Of a stretch of 50,810 bases of DNA, positions 24,534 to 33,429 are shown piece by piece. The notes under the pieces were generated by a model, which searched no databases, had not been told where the DNA came from, and saw only the letters and a list, made by a program, of their open reading frames with translations. Positions within the stretch are counted from its first letter, which is position 1. The number at the start of each line of letters is the position of its first letter. Source of the DNA: Fibrobacter sp. UBA4375 (GTDB taxonomy: Bacteria; Fibrobacterota; Fibrobacteria; Fibrobacterales; Fibrobacteraceae); the NCBI GenBank assembly GCA_002391195.1, contig DGRZ01000107.1, positions 1 to 50,810 on the forward strand, given 5' to 3'. Made by a program: the position numbers and the translations under genes.

Positions 24534-25985
24534 CTAGCCCCTTCCCTTATATTTCATCATCAGCATGGTAATGTCGTCGTATTGCGGTTCGCCATCGGCA
24601 AAGGCGTCCAGCTCCGCCTTGAGCCCGTGCAGAACGCCTTCCAGGTCCGTGTTGCGGTTCTTGTTCAGGTATTCCGTCAGGCGTGCCTCGCCGTAGAAAT
24701 CCTTCTGGTGACAGGCCTCGGTAACGCCATCGGTATAGAGGAAAATGCTGTCGCCTGCCGAGAGGGTGATACTTTCCTGGTAGTATTCGACTTTATCCAT
24801 AGCAGCCAGCGGCAACTTGCGTTTGGGAGAACGCAGGAACTGGAAATCCTTGCCTCCGATACAAATCAGGGGCGGGTTGTGTCCTGCGTTTGAATAATTC
24901 AAGACACCCGTTTCCATGTCCAAGACACCGAACCATGCCGTCACGAACATTCCCTCGTCGTCGCTCTTGCTCAGGGAGTGGTTCACCTTGGTGAACACCT
25001 TTTCTGGAGAAAGTCCCAGCTTGGCCTGGTCCTTGATGAGGGTCTTGGTAATCACCATGAAGAGGGCCGCAGGAACTCCCTTGCCCGAAACGTCGGCCAC
25101 GACAATACCCACATGGGTCTTGTCAATAAAGAAGAAGTCGTAAAAGTCACCGCCTACTTCTTTAGCCGGATCCATGGTGGCAAAGATTTCTACGGATTCC
25201 GATGAGGGGAAATTGTGGGGGAGCATGCTTATCTGGATAGAGTTCCCCATCTTCAGTTCCGATTCCACTGCGGCTTTCTTGCTGGAAATGTCCGCCTGGA
25301 TAAGCACCATGGTCTGCATCCGCTTTGTGGTGTTGTAGCAGACATAGATGATGGCCAAGAGGAACACCAGGTTACTGTCGATACAGTAGAAGAAGTTGTT
25401 GATGTTGTAGTCCACCAAGAACTGGTGCAGGGCTTCCCCTTGCAGCTGGCTGATGGCATCGGCAATGGCTGCGTCCATGGTGCTGGTGATGGTAATGATG
25501 GTTCCCGGAACAAAGGAGACCATGTTGATGTCCGGAAGCCCGTAAATAGAAGACAGAAACTTAGAAACGATATAGGCGATAGTTGTCACTATCGATACGT
25601 TTAGGGTCACTTTTTTCAGGTAGTAGCGGCAGCTCAGTACAATGGGAATGGCAAACAGGAGCTCCACGCCGTAGGAGTAGATGACCGTGTAGAGGCTGAT
25701 GGCCAAAAGTAGAGCCACGAGGCCCACGTACTTGGTAAACTTTTTTTGGTTCAGGCGCCTGATGGCAAACATCATGGCGATAAACAAGGCGGTCTGTAGC
25801 CCAAAGAAGAAAATCCCCCACGTGGCGGGAACATCGAAGACGCCGGTAATGGAGCAGATGGCGATGACGAGGTAGATAAACGCCAAGATGCCGAAAGAAC
25901 CTGCAATGAGGTTGTTGGCTTTCCATTCGTTTTCTTCGAACAACGCCTGGGTGGATTCACTGAATTTTATTTTTTTGTGGGCCAT
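24534..25985 (-). CDS. Membrane SpoIIE-type serine phosphatase
   Basis: 483 residues. The N-terminal 230 residues hold about six membrane helices with no recognised sensor family. A short coiled linker follows (about 225-250). Residues 250-483 are a complete PP2C/SpoIIE phosphatase: ISMLPHNFP, EVGGDFYDFF (metal Asp), VVADVSGKGVPAALFM, YSNAGHNPPLI, FLYTDGVTEA and QYDDITML (metal Asp). Such enzymes dephosphorylate STAS-domain anti-anti-sigma or similar switch proteins. It lies 22 bases after the MATE gene, which carries an RsbW-like domain, so the two may form a phosphorylation switch. No STAS protein is encoded nearby. Confidence 0.9.
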   Translation of the reverse strand: MAHKKIKFSESTQALFEENEWKANNLIAGSFGILAFIYLVIAICSITGVFDVPATWGIFFFGLQTALFIAMMFAIRRLNQKKFTKYVGLVALLLAISLYTVIYSYGVELLFAIPIVLSCRYYLKKVTLNVSIVTTIAYIVSKFLSSIYGLPDINMVSFVPGTIITITSTMDAAIADAISQLQGEALHQFLVDYNINNFFYCIDSNLVFLLAIIYVCYNTTKRMQTMVLIQADISSKKAAVESELKMGNSIQISMLPHNFPSSESVEIFATMDPAKEVGGDFYDFFFIDKTHVGIVVADVSGKGVPAALFMVITKTLIKDQAKLGLSPEKVFTKVNHSLSKSDDEGMFVTAWFGVLDMETGVLNYSNAGHNPPLICIGGKDFQFLRSPKRKLPLAAMDKVEYYQESITLSAGDSIFLYTDGVTEACHQKDFYGEARLTEYLNKNRNTDLEGVLHGLKAELDAFADGEPQYDDITMLMMKYKGRG

Positions 25986-26007
25986 ACCAAGTCCATAATC
26001 TTGCCAT

Positions 26008-27717
26008 TTACAAGGGTAATATAATAAAATTCCGGTTGTAGCTCGTGGTGGTTATGTTTTTCTTGTCTTCCTGGTTTATCATGATGTTTTTCAGGACAAA
26101 CCCCCGGAAAGAAGAGGTGGCGCTTATTTCGCTCGTGATGTCGAAAATCTTTCCGTCGTCCCTGAAAATCATCTGCACGTGCTTGCCCACGACTATGGTG
26201 AGTTCGGACAAGAGAACCTTGGGCGCATTGTGGTCTATCAGGAACATGTAAATCTCTTCGATGATCAGCAGGGCCTTGGTGATGTTCTTGCTTGAAACGC
26301 CTTCTTGGGTCAGGATTTCCCGGACTTTCTGTTGAATGCTCATGGTATTCTCAGTGGTGACCACGAAGTCAAAGGAATAATGGTGCTTTTCGGATTCATC
26401 CAGGAACAAAGGAAATTTCTTTCCTTTGAAGCGTAGCAGTGACAGTAGGGAGCCTATAACGAGGGTAAGAAACGGTGCCAGGGAAAGCCCCACCCACACG
26501 CCCGAAAAGCCAAGCATAGCCCCGAAGGCGAACACGCATAGGACAGGCATCAGCAGATCCTTGAGAGCGCAGATGGTAAGGCTGTGTCCGATGGACTGCC
26601 TCACCAAGAAATAGGAGGTGAAAAGGAAAAGTAGGGCGGTGCAACACAAGGTGGGGCAGACCGTCCAGAGGGCCTTGGTGGAAAGTTCCTGCAATAGGGG
26701 AGATTCGATATTGAAGGCGCGGGGAATCATGGGGGCGAAAATGGCTAGAATCAGGGTGAAGATCAGCCCTTCTGCCAGTGCCGCCTTTATGGAAATTTTC
26801 ATGACCTTCCGCACGCCCTCGGGATTCTTTTCGCCATGGTAAACGTTGGCAAGGGGCGTCATTGCCTGGCCGATTCCGTCAAAGATGATGGTCAGCTGGA
26901 TAACGCTTGTCACGAGCGTCAGTACCGGCAGGTTGAAATCGCCATAGTTGAAGATGACATACTTGTTCAGTATAAAGGTCTGTAGCCCCACAAGCAGGTA
27001 GAGGCTTGCATCGACGATGCTGTATTTCAGGGTGACGGCGAAGAGCTTGAAACTGAAATGGAATCTGGGCCTGAGGGAGTTGGATTTGCGGAAGAAATGA
27101 AGGCACAGGGCAAGTATGGCCCCTAGGGTGCCGACCAGTGCCCCGACACCGATGCCGGAGATTCCCATGTTCGTGCATGCCACGACGGAAACGGTGATGC
27201 CCCCGACGAGCAGGAGCACATTTGAAAGGTAGCTGCAGGCCGCGTCCCCGTCCATGAGCACCATGTCCGAAAGCAGGAAATAGATGGGGTAGAGCGTAAG
27301 CACGTATCGGTAGTAGCTGAAACAGTCCTCTGCGTATTGGGTGATTTCTGGACTTAGATTAAGGTAGTTCAGGTAGATTTCGAAACAGGCACCGGAAGCG
27401 AAGTAGGTAATGGCCGAAAGTACTACAGAAACCAGGAGGCTCTGCCCAAAGACCTTGTCCGCTCCCGACTTGTCCGTTTCGCCTATCTTGTAGGTATAGA
27501 CATAGCAGGTGCCGATACTTACGATGTCGGCAATCCCGATAAAGAAATTGAGCAGGGGGGTAAAGACGTTCCAGGCCGACAGGGCCCTTTCGTCAAGTAC
27601 GTTTCCGACAATAGCCGCATTGGAAAGAATGACCACGATGGGAATGATCATGCCTACGGTGGAGGCTCCCAGCAGGGTCTTGAATCTTTCTTCGCAAAAA
27701 ATCTTGTTACGGCTCAT
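26008..27717 (-). CDS. MATE family exporter with C-terminal HATPase-like domain
   Basis: 569 residues; ordinary MATE proteins have about 450. Residues 1-435 are the 12-helix MATE antiporter (MSRNKIFCEERFKTLLGASTVGMIIPIVVI..., a repeat of the two six-helix halves), which exports small molecules using Na or H gradients. The last 125 residues are soluble and resemble the fold order of anti-sigma kinases: VSSKNITKALLIIEEIYMFL, then a strand pair, FRDDGKIFDI, and a C-terminal strand ITTTSYNRNFIILPL. The ATP-binding Asn after the EE pair is not evident. The domain is like the tail of the ABC ATPase at 16404-17486. The gene is divergent from the NRPS-like gene 86 bases away, so it may export that product. 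Confidence 0.85.
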   Translation of the reverse strand: MSRNKIFCEERFKTLLGASTVGMIIPIVVILSNAAIVGNVLDERALSAWNVFTPLLNFFIGIADIVSIGTCYVYTYKIGETDKSGADKVFGQSLLVSVVLSAITYFASGACFEIYLNYLNLSPEITQYAEDCFSYYRYVLTLYPIYFLLSDMVLMDGDAACSYLSNVLLLVGGITVSVVACTNMGISGIGVGALVGTLGAILALCLHFFRKSNSLRPRFHFSFKLFAVTLKYSIVDASLYLLVGLQTFILNKYVIFNYGDFNLPVLTLVTSVIQLTIIFDGIGQAMTPLANVYHGEKNPEGVRKVMKISIKAALAEGLIFTLILAIFAPMIPRAFNIESPLLQELSTKALWTVCPTLCCTALLFLFTSYFLVRQSIGHSLTICALKDLLMPVLCVFAFGAMLGFSGVWVGLSLAPFLTLVIGSLLSLLRFKGKKFPLFLDESEKHHYSFDFVVTTENTMSIQQKVREILTQEGVSSKNITKALLIIEEIYMFLIDHNAPKVLLSELTIVVGKHVQMIFRDDGKIFDITSEISATSSFRGFVLKNIMINQEDKKNITTTSYNRNFIILPL

Positions 27718-27803
27718 AAATGTCGCTGAATCGTTACTCTCGATAACATCAAATTATTATTTTCGGAGGTGTTCCCTGGTGCAAAAATCCATAACAACAC
27801 CCC
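27718..27803. promoter_or_regulatory. Shared divergent promoter region with inverted repeat
   Basis: 86 bases between the MATE gene (minus) and the NRPS-like gene (plus). It contains GGTGTT (27768-27773) and AACACC (27796-27801), inverted repeats 22 bases apart, with the right arm ending just before the ATG. It could be an operator controlling both directions, but no known regulator site is recognised. Confidence 0.35.
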
Positions 27804-30686
27804 ATGATGGACTTTTTTAAAGCTTTTTTCGAGAATGTGGAGCGAATGCCCGATACCGTTGCCGTGTCGGATGCAGAAAAGTCCCTTACCTACGCCGAAC
27901 TGGACGCCCTTTCGGGGCGGGTCCTTGACTACCTCGAAAATGAGAACGTTGGTGCCGAAGAAGTGGTCCTTGTAAAAATTTCCAGGAGCGCATTCCATTA
28001 CGCCTGCCTTCTCGGGGTCTGGAAAGCGGGAGCCGTCTTTGCAGGAATCGAGACGGGGGAGCCTGTCGAGCGGGAAAAGTTCATCCGTGAAGATTTGAAG
28101 CCCAGGCTTGTCCTTGACGATGCCCTTCTTGAACGGATTTTCGTTGAGAGGGCCTCGGGTTCCGCTACATCTAGGACTTCGGGCAGGTGCCGCCCCAGAA
28201 ATTTGCACGACGGTGCGTTTTTCGTCTATACTTCGGGTTCTACGGGGCACCCCAAGGGGATTCTCCATGAATACGGCTCCGTAGAGCTGATGGTGCCTAC
28301 CAACGTGCGGAACGCATCCGGCGAAAAAATGGTGGAACCTGGACACAGGGTGGCAGTCATTGCGTCCCTGAATTACCTGCCGGCCTTTTTCCTTTTTGCC
28401 TGGGCGGTGACTTCTGGAGCCTCGGTTGCGGTGGTTCCCTACGCCGTTTCCAAGAACCCGGTTGTAATGCAGAACTATATGGCGGAGCAGGGGATAAACA
28501 CCCTTTTTGTTACGCCTACCTACATAAAGCTTTTCAAGGAGTTTCCGCCCAGTGTCTGCCGGATAATCGTGGCGGCAGAAATTATCCGCGACCTTTACCT
28601 GGATAACGTGGAACTATATGCCATGTACGGCATGAGCGAAACCGGTTCCATGCCCACGGCTTTCAAGATAGACCGCTCCTACGAAAACACGCCTATCGGC
28701 AAGCCCTATGGCGGCATGGAGGTGGATGTTTGTGAGGGGGAGTTGCGGGTGAAAAACCCTTATGTTCGCTGCTATGTGAACATGCCGGCGGAATCAGCTG
28801 AAACCTTCAGGGAAGGCTGGATTTACACCGGCGATATGGCACGGGAGCTCCCTGACGGGAACCTGGTGATTATAGGCCGCAAGAATGACATGGTAAAGAT
28901 TGACGGGAACCGTGTAGAACCCGGCGAGATTGAATCGGCACTCAGGAGGGTACTGGGGCTATCTTGGGTGTGCGTCAAGATTTTCAAGGATACTTCGGGC
29001 AAGGCAACCATTTGCGCCTACTATACTGACGATGTGGATATCGACTATGAATCTGTCTTTGCGGGACTTTCAAGGTTCTTGCCGCACTACATGTTGCCCA
29101 ACCATTTTGTGCACCTGGACAGAGTCCCCAGAAACAGCAACGGAAAGCTGGATAAGCTTTCCCTGCAGTGTCCTGCCGAAGAGGCGTCTCACGCCCCCTA
29201 CAGTGCCCCTGAAACCGATGGCGAAAAACGCCTGTGCGCTGCGTTCAAGACGGTATTGGATGTAGCTTACGTGGGAGCCGATGACGATTTTTTTGCCCTG
29301 GGAGGCTCTTCTATCACGACCATGGAGGCCATTGTCGCCTCAAACATGGCGGGGCTGGAAATGTCCGACGTGTATTCGGGACGGACCCCCCGGAAAATAG
29401 CGGCACTTTGGCAGAAGCGTAATTTGTCGGTTTCTGCAGAAAAGCCCGTCGCTTCGCCGGCGACAGGGATTTACCCGCTGCTTCCCACCCAGCAGTATAT
29501 ATGGAATTTCCAGCAGCGTGCGGTGGATTCCACCATGTACAACATCTACGCTTTGTTCGCCCTGAAAGAATCCGTGGACTTGGAACGGCTTGGTTCGGCC
29601 CTTTCACAGGCGGTGCTTAGCCACAGGGCTTTGCTTACCCGCTTTGAAAAGATGGCGAATGGGGAGATTGTCCAGCGGATTGGTGATGTGAAAATTGGAG
29701 ACGTAGTCATTCCGGTAGAACAAATTTCTGAAGCAGAATTTGTCAAGTTGAAAGATGCCCTGGTTTGTCCCTTCGACTTGCTTAAGGACAGGCTTTTCCG
29801 CATCAGGATTTTCAAGACCGAAAAGGGATCGTTCCTCTTTACCGATTTCCATCACATCGTTTTTGACGGAACCTCCATCCACGCATTTTTGCGGGATGTG
29901 GAAAGGCTTTATGCCGGCGGTAAACCAGAAGACGATGACTACGAGCAGATTTTGTCAAAGCGCCTAGATTTGCCCAGTTCTCCGGAATTCCGTGCCGCCC
30001 TGGAACGCTTTGATGCACTGTTCGGCACGGGAACGTGGGATTGTTGCCCCAAGACAGATTTTGAATCGTCGGATTTGTCCGAAGATATAATGATTTCGGA
30101 ACTGGACCTTGAACGCACAAGGTTGGAGAACTTCTGTGTCCAGGTCAAGATCGGCCTAAGCGCATTTTTCATCGCGGTCACCTTGAAGGCCATGGCCCGC
30201 TACAATCAGACCTGCAATGTCCTGATAAACTGGATTTACAGGGACAGGGACGATGTGCGGGAATCCAGGGCGGTGGGAGCCCTTTATTCTTCGCTTCCGG
30301 TGGGTGCCGATGCTTCGTTGGGGAATCTTGATTTTCTGCGGGAGGTCCACCGCCAGGTGCAGCAGAACATTGCCAATCCGACTTGCCAATACACTCTTTA
30401 CAAGAATCAAAACCGGCCCCATGACAGCCTGTGCGTCCTTTATCAGGGGAACATCCGCAATGCGAGTGGGGGAAGTTCCCTCATTAAGCGTAGGCTTGAA
30501 ATCAAGCGCCCCAAAGCCAAAAATCAGAGCATCTTTGACCTGGAAATTTTGGACGCAAGAGATCGTTTTGCTCTCATGTTCGACTACGATAGCGACAGGT
30601 ACAATCGGGCAAGCATCAAGTCGTTTATGGCCCTGTGGAAGTCACAGGCCCGCGAATTTGTTGAAAACGCGTCTTCTGGCGTGTGA
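27804..30686 (+). CDS. NRPS-like protein with A-PCP-C domains
   Basis: 960 residues. Residues 1-455 are an AMP-forming adenylation domain (YTSGSTGHPKGI, YGMSETGS, GWIYTGDMARELPDG, GRKNDMVKIDGNRVEPGEIE, NSNGKLDK). Residues 470-535 are a carrier domain with DDFFALGGSSI; S503 would carry the phosphopantetheine. Residues 550-900 are a condensation domain with the catalytic HHIVFDG (H683, H684, D688). There is no thioesterase, so transfer to another carrier or to a free amine/alcohol by the C-terminal C domain is likely. In a hand alignment the Asp235 position of standard amino-acid A domains is not Asp, so the substrate may lack a normal alpha-amino group. It is divergent from a MATE exporter. 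The product is unknown. Confidence 0.9.
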   Translation: MMDFFKAFFENVERMPDTVAVSDAEKSLTYAELDALSGRVLDYLENENVGAEEVVLVKISRSAFHYACLLGVWKAGAVFAGIETGEPVEREKFIREDLKPRLVLDDALLERIFVERASGSATSRTSGRCRPRNLHDGAFFVYTSGSTGHPKGILHEYGSVELMVPTNVRNASGEKMVEPGHRVAVIASLNYLPAFFLFAWAVTSGASVAVVPYAVSKNPVVMQNYMAEQGINTLFVTPTYIKLFKEFPPSVCRIIVAAEIIRDLYLDNVELYAMYGMSETGSMPTAFKIDRSYENTPIGKPYGGMEVDVCEGELRVKNPYVRCYVNMPAESAETFREGWIYTGDMARELPDGNLVIIGRKNDMVKIDGNRVEPGEIESALRRVLGLSWVCVKIFKDTSGKATICAYYTDDVDIDYESVFAGLSRFLPHYMLPNHFVHLDRVPRNSNGKLDKLSLQCPAEEASHAPYSAPETDGEKRLCAAFKTVLDVAYVGADDDFFALGGSSITTMEAIVASNMAGLEMSDVYSGRTPRKIAALWQKRNLSVSAEKPVASPATGIYPLLPTQQYIWNFQQRAVDSTMYNIYALFALKESVDLERLGSALSQAVLSHRALLTRFEKMANGEIVQRIGDVKIGDVVIPVEQISEAEFVKLKDALVCPFDLLKDRLFRIRIFKTEKGSFLFTDFHHIVFDGTSIHAFLRDVERLYAGGKPEDDDYEQILSKRLDLPSSPEFRAALERFDALFGTGTWDCCPKTDFESSDLSEDIMISELDLERTRLENFCVQVKIGLSAFFIAVTLKAMARYNQTCNVLINWIYRDRDDVRESRAVGALYSSLPVGADASLGNLDFLREVHRQVQQNIANPTCQYTLYKNQNRPHDSLCVLYQGNIRNASGGSSLIKRRLEIKRPKAKNQSIFDLEILDARDRFALMFDYDSDRYNRASIKSFMALWKSQAREFVENASSGV

Positions 30687-30851
30687 TTTTCCTCAATTTG
30701 CCAAACATTTCGGTGCTTTTGACGAATAAAAAAAGCAAAAATGTATTCTAGAGCACATTTGTGTGTGGGGCTTGTTTTAATTTGTGACAAATGTAAGAAA
30801 AAATTATACATTCTGAATAGAAGTTTAACGTCCTTGCACAAGACTAAGAAA
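30687..30851 (+). promoter_or_regulatory. AT-rich upstream region of the envelope gene series
   Basis: 165 bases with long A/T runs (for example 30728-30740) and no clear gene. The open frame of the next protein extends to 30741, but it lacks a ribosome site or signal peptide there. I read the region as promoter and leader. No TAnnTTTG element or terminator hairpin is evident. Confidence 0.4.
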
Positions 30852-32633
30852 ATGAACTGTTTGCATAAATCCATCGCGTTATTGTGCGCAATGACCGTGG
30901 CCGTTTTGGCCGCAGAAGGGGAGGCATTACCTGCCCAGACGCCGCCTGCTGAAGAACCTGTTGCAGAAGCCGCTCAGGCCGATGCCGCCCCTGCAGAATC
31001 CGTAGGACCTGCCGCCGAAGCGGTTGTGGAACCTGCAGCTGAGACGCCGGCCCCTGCTGAATCCGTAGAACCCGCGCCTGCCGAGACACCTGTGGAAGCA
31101 ACCGTCGAGGAACCTGCTCCGGCAGCTGCCCCGCAACCTGCGGTCGCAACGGCTCCTGTTGAATCTGCGAAGGCTCCTGCCGAGCCCCAGGACGGCGCAC
31201 AGTCGGCCTCTATCTTTGTGCAGGACCCTGCGGTATTCCACCAGCGGGAGGCGGAACTTGAAAAATTGAAGAAATCGGTACAGGGCAAGAACGAAGGGCT
31301 GGATTCTCTTCTCTTGGAAGCGAGCCAAATTGCCAAGAAAAACGACCAGTGCGCAACCATTAGCATTAACGACGTGATGGGGGATGAGTGCTGGACTTTC
31401 TACCGGGTGGAACTCCCTGCCTTTGAAGAACGCTATATGCGGGTTACCGGCGAGGTCCGTCTTGGTCATATGGAAATGGCCCGTGGCCTGGAAGACCGCA
31501 AGTTGCAGATTGAGGCCTGCACAGAAGCCCTTTACAGTTTTGCCCAGAGCAAGGACCAGTTCTTGAACCTGCAGGGCGGCGTTTTCTTGGAACCCTTGAG
31601 TAACGGATTCCAGGCCAATTACGACTTTACCCTTCAATACGAGCCCAACCACCGCAAGCATTCCTTTGAAATCGCCCAGAAGTGGGGCGAGACCTGTCGC
31701 GAGATGGTGGTCCGCCAGGATGGGGAGGGCTTTGCTCCTTTCTTCCTGGAAAAACTCCAGGCGTTGAATGCCGAACTTGCCAAGAACGGCTCCCTGGCGG
31801 TTTACAAGACTGACACTACCGCAGCTCCGGTGATTTACATGGATATTGCGAGGCCGGTGCGCAGCGCCTACTACCTGAACGGGGTCAAGTTGTTCCACAG
31901 CCGTATTAGTGGCGGTCCTGCAAGCGAGAGTAATGTCCGTATCAAGTTTGAGAAGGGGCGTGTCAGTGTCGATGGTGAACCCGTGGTCATGAAACGGGGC
32001 AAGCCTCAGACCTTCAAGGGTTCCGTGGAGTACAAGGAAAAGGCCACCTCCATGAATGGTCGCTGGATTTGGGAAAACCAGGGCAATAACGACGGAGTGG
32101 ACTTTGGACCCGAAGAAGACGAGGCTGTTCTGGACAGCATCTACGCGGCAGAACAGGCCGCGAAGGTTGCCGAACTGGAAAAACGCCGGGGTGCTCATAT
32201 TTCGCCTTGGGTAGGTATCACTGCGGCCTTTGCCCAGTTTAGCGACAAGAACTACAAGGCCTTTGAGTTGGACGAAAATGCGCTGATGATTATGCCTGAC
32301 CTGGTGGCGACCCTAAGGCTTGCTTATGGTTTGGGCGACTTGGGCGAGAGCCGTATTTCTCTAGGTGCCGGCGTCTATGTGGGTGCAGGCCTTGGAGATG
32401 GAAAACTCCAGCGCGTTTATGTGGCTCCTGTGGGGCAGCTCCATTTTGATTACAACAACTTCGGCTTGCGTGAAACTGCCATTATCGCCATTCCCGAAAG
32501 CGATTCCGAGGAATGGATGCAGTTCCGCACGGGCCTTTTCTACAGCTTTGGGAACCTGGGTATAGAGTTGGGACATGACTTTGTGACGAACCTTGGGCAG
32601 GGCGGCTATATCACGCTGTTCTGGGAACTATAG
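30852..32633 (+). CDS. Secreted protein with Pro/Ala/Glu-rich linker and porin-like C-terminus
   Basis: 593 residues from the ATG at 30852, which begins a signal peptide (MNCLHKSIALLCAMTVAVLAA). Residues 25-120 are a low-complexity PAE/PAES linker, probably flexible or cell-wall spanning. A short coiled coil follows (QREAELEKLKKSVQGKNEG). The middle part (150-440) is mixed and not recognised. The last 130 residues look like outer-membrane beta strands (ISPWVGITAAFAQF, RISLGAGVYVGAGLGDG, FRTGLFYSFGNLGIELG) and end with an aromatic-rich strand (YITLFWEL), as outer-membrane barrels do. It leads a run of envelope genes, nine bases before the next. The function is unknown. Confidence 0.8.
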   Translation: MNCLHKSIALLCAMTVAVLAAEGEALPAQTPPAEEPVAEAAQADAAPAESVGPAAEAVVEPAAETPAPAESVEPAPAETPVEATVEEPAPAAAPQPAVATAPVESAKAPAEPQDGAQSASIFVQDPAVFHQREAELEKLKKSVQGKNEGLDSLLLEASQIAKKNDQCATISINDVMGDECWTFYRVELPAFEERYMRVTGEVRLGHMEMARGLEDRKLQIEACTEALYSFAQSKDQFLNLQGGVFLEPLSNGFQANYDFTLQYEPNHRKHSFEIAQKWGETCREMVVRQDGEGFAPFFLEKLQALNAELAKNGSLAVYKTDTTAAPVIYMDIARPVRSAYYLNGVKLFHSRISGGPASESNVRIKFEKGRVSVDGEPVVMKRGKPQTFKGSVEYKEKATSMNGRWIWENQGNNDGVDFGPEEDEAVLDSIYAAEQAAKVAELEKRRGAHISPWVGITAAFAQFSDKNYKAFELDENALMIMPDLVATLRLAYGLGDLGESRISLGAGVYVGAGLGDGKLQRVYVAPVGQLHFDYNNFGLRETAIIAIPESDSEEWMQFRTGLFYSFGNLGIELGHDFVTNLGQGGYITLFWEL

Positions 32634-32642
32634 GGGGTGACT

Positions 32643-33428
32643 ATGAAGAATTTAACAGTGTATCATTCTGAGCGTAGCAAAGCGAAGTCGAAGAATCTTT
32701 TACTGATGTCCGCGCTTTCCCTCCTGCTCTTGTCTGGTTGCACCCTTTACGACAACTACGACATCGACCTGATGAACGGTGGTGCCGCCTCTATCGAAAG
32801 TAGTTCCGCCGAAGAGGAATCTTCTAGTTCCACCGATGAAAACGGAGTTTCGTCGTCAAGTTTTGCGGAAGAATCTTCTAGTTCAGCTGAAGAGAAAGAC
32901 GCTTCTTGTGACGGTATGGAACGGGGTGGAGTGACTTATGCTACCGTGGTTATTCATGAGAATTGCTGGATGGCGGAGAACCTAAATTACGAACCTGCAG
33001 CGGGACACTCTATGTGCTTTGATGATGATCCTGCAAATTGTGAGACATACGGAAGGCTTTACGACTATCCCGCTGCTGAACAGGCCTGCCCAACGGGATG
33101 GCGTTTGCCGACCTCTGCGGATTATATTGACTTGCAGACCTACTCAGCCTCTCCAGCAGAAGAAGCGGGAGCTCATTTCAAGACCACCACGGGCTGGATT
33201 GGTGAGAACGGGGACAACAAGCTGAAATTCTCGGCCTTGCCGGGAGGATTTTGTGACAGCGGTGATTGTCTTTTTGTAGGTAAGGTCGGTTACTGGTGGA
33301 CCAAGACTGAAAGTGTGATGGGAGAACATATGAGTTTGTACCTGAACGGAGATAGACAGGACTTTTCGCCCTCGCTTCCTCAGGATGACGAATCGTTTTT
33401 GTCGGTGCGTTGTATAAAGGACAAGTAA
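32643..33428 (+). CDS. Lipoprotein with Fibrobacter succinogenes major paralogous domain
   Basis: 261 residues from the ATG at 32643. The signal peptide ends in the lipobox LLSGC (C33). Its charged N-region, residues 7-19 (YHSERSKAKSKNL), is encoded by a dispersed repeat. Residues 48-90 are a Glu/Ser-rich linker. Residues 100-261 are the Fib_succ_major domain: VVIHENCWMAENLNY, YGRLYDYPAAEQACPTGWRLP, then SALPGGFCD, YWWTKTE and SVRCIKDK. This paralogous family is abundant in Fibrobacter and resembles a C-type-lectin-like (FGE/sulfatase-modifying-like) fold. Its function is unknown, though surface attachment is often guessed. One base separates it from the next gene. Confidence 0.88.
   Translation: MKNLTVYHSERSKAKSKNLLLMSALSLLLLSGCTLYDNYDIDLMNGGAASIESSSAEEESSSSTDENGVSSSSFAEESSSSAEEKDASCDGMERGGVTYATVVIHENCWMAENLNYEPAAGHSMCFDDDPANCETYGRLYDYPAAEQACPTGWRLPTSADYIDLQTYSASPAEEAGAHFKTTTGWIGENGDNKLKFSALPGGFCDSGDCLFVGKVGYWWTKTESVMGEHMSLYLNGDRQDFSPSLPQDDESFLSVRCIKDK
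32661..32700 (+). repeat. Dispersed repeat that encodes part of a signal peptide
   Basis: TATCATTCTGAGCGTAGCAA...GTCGAAGAATCTTT. It is the same element type as 37930-37973 and 11290-11322, but with ATTCT/AGAAT arms in place of ATCCT/AGGAT, so pairing is kept by a change on both sides. Confidence 0.87.
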
Positions 33429-33429
33429 C

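Noticed and set aside
24534..25985. SpoIIE phosphatase as evidence of sporulation
   Set aside because: SpoIIE-type PP2C domains are widespread in non-sporulating bacteria and no sporulation gene lies nearby.
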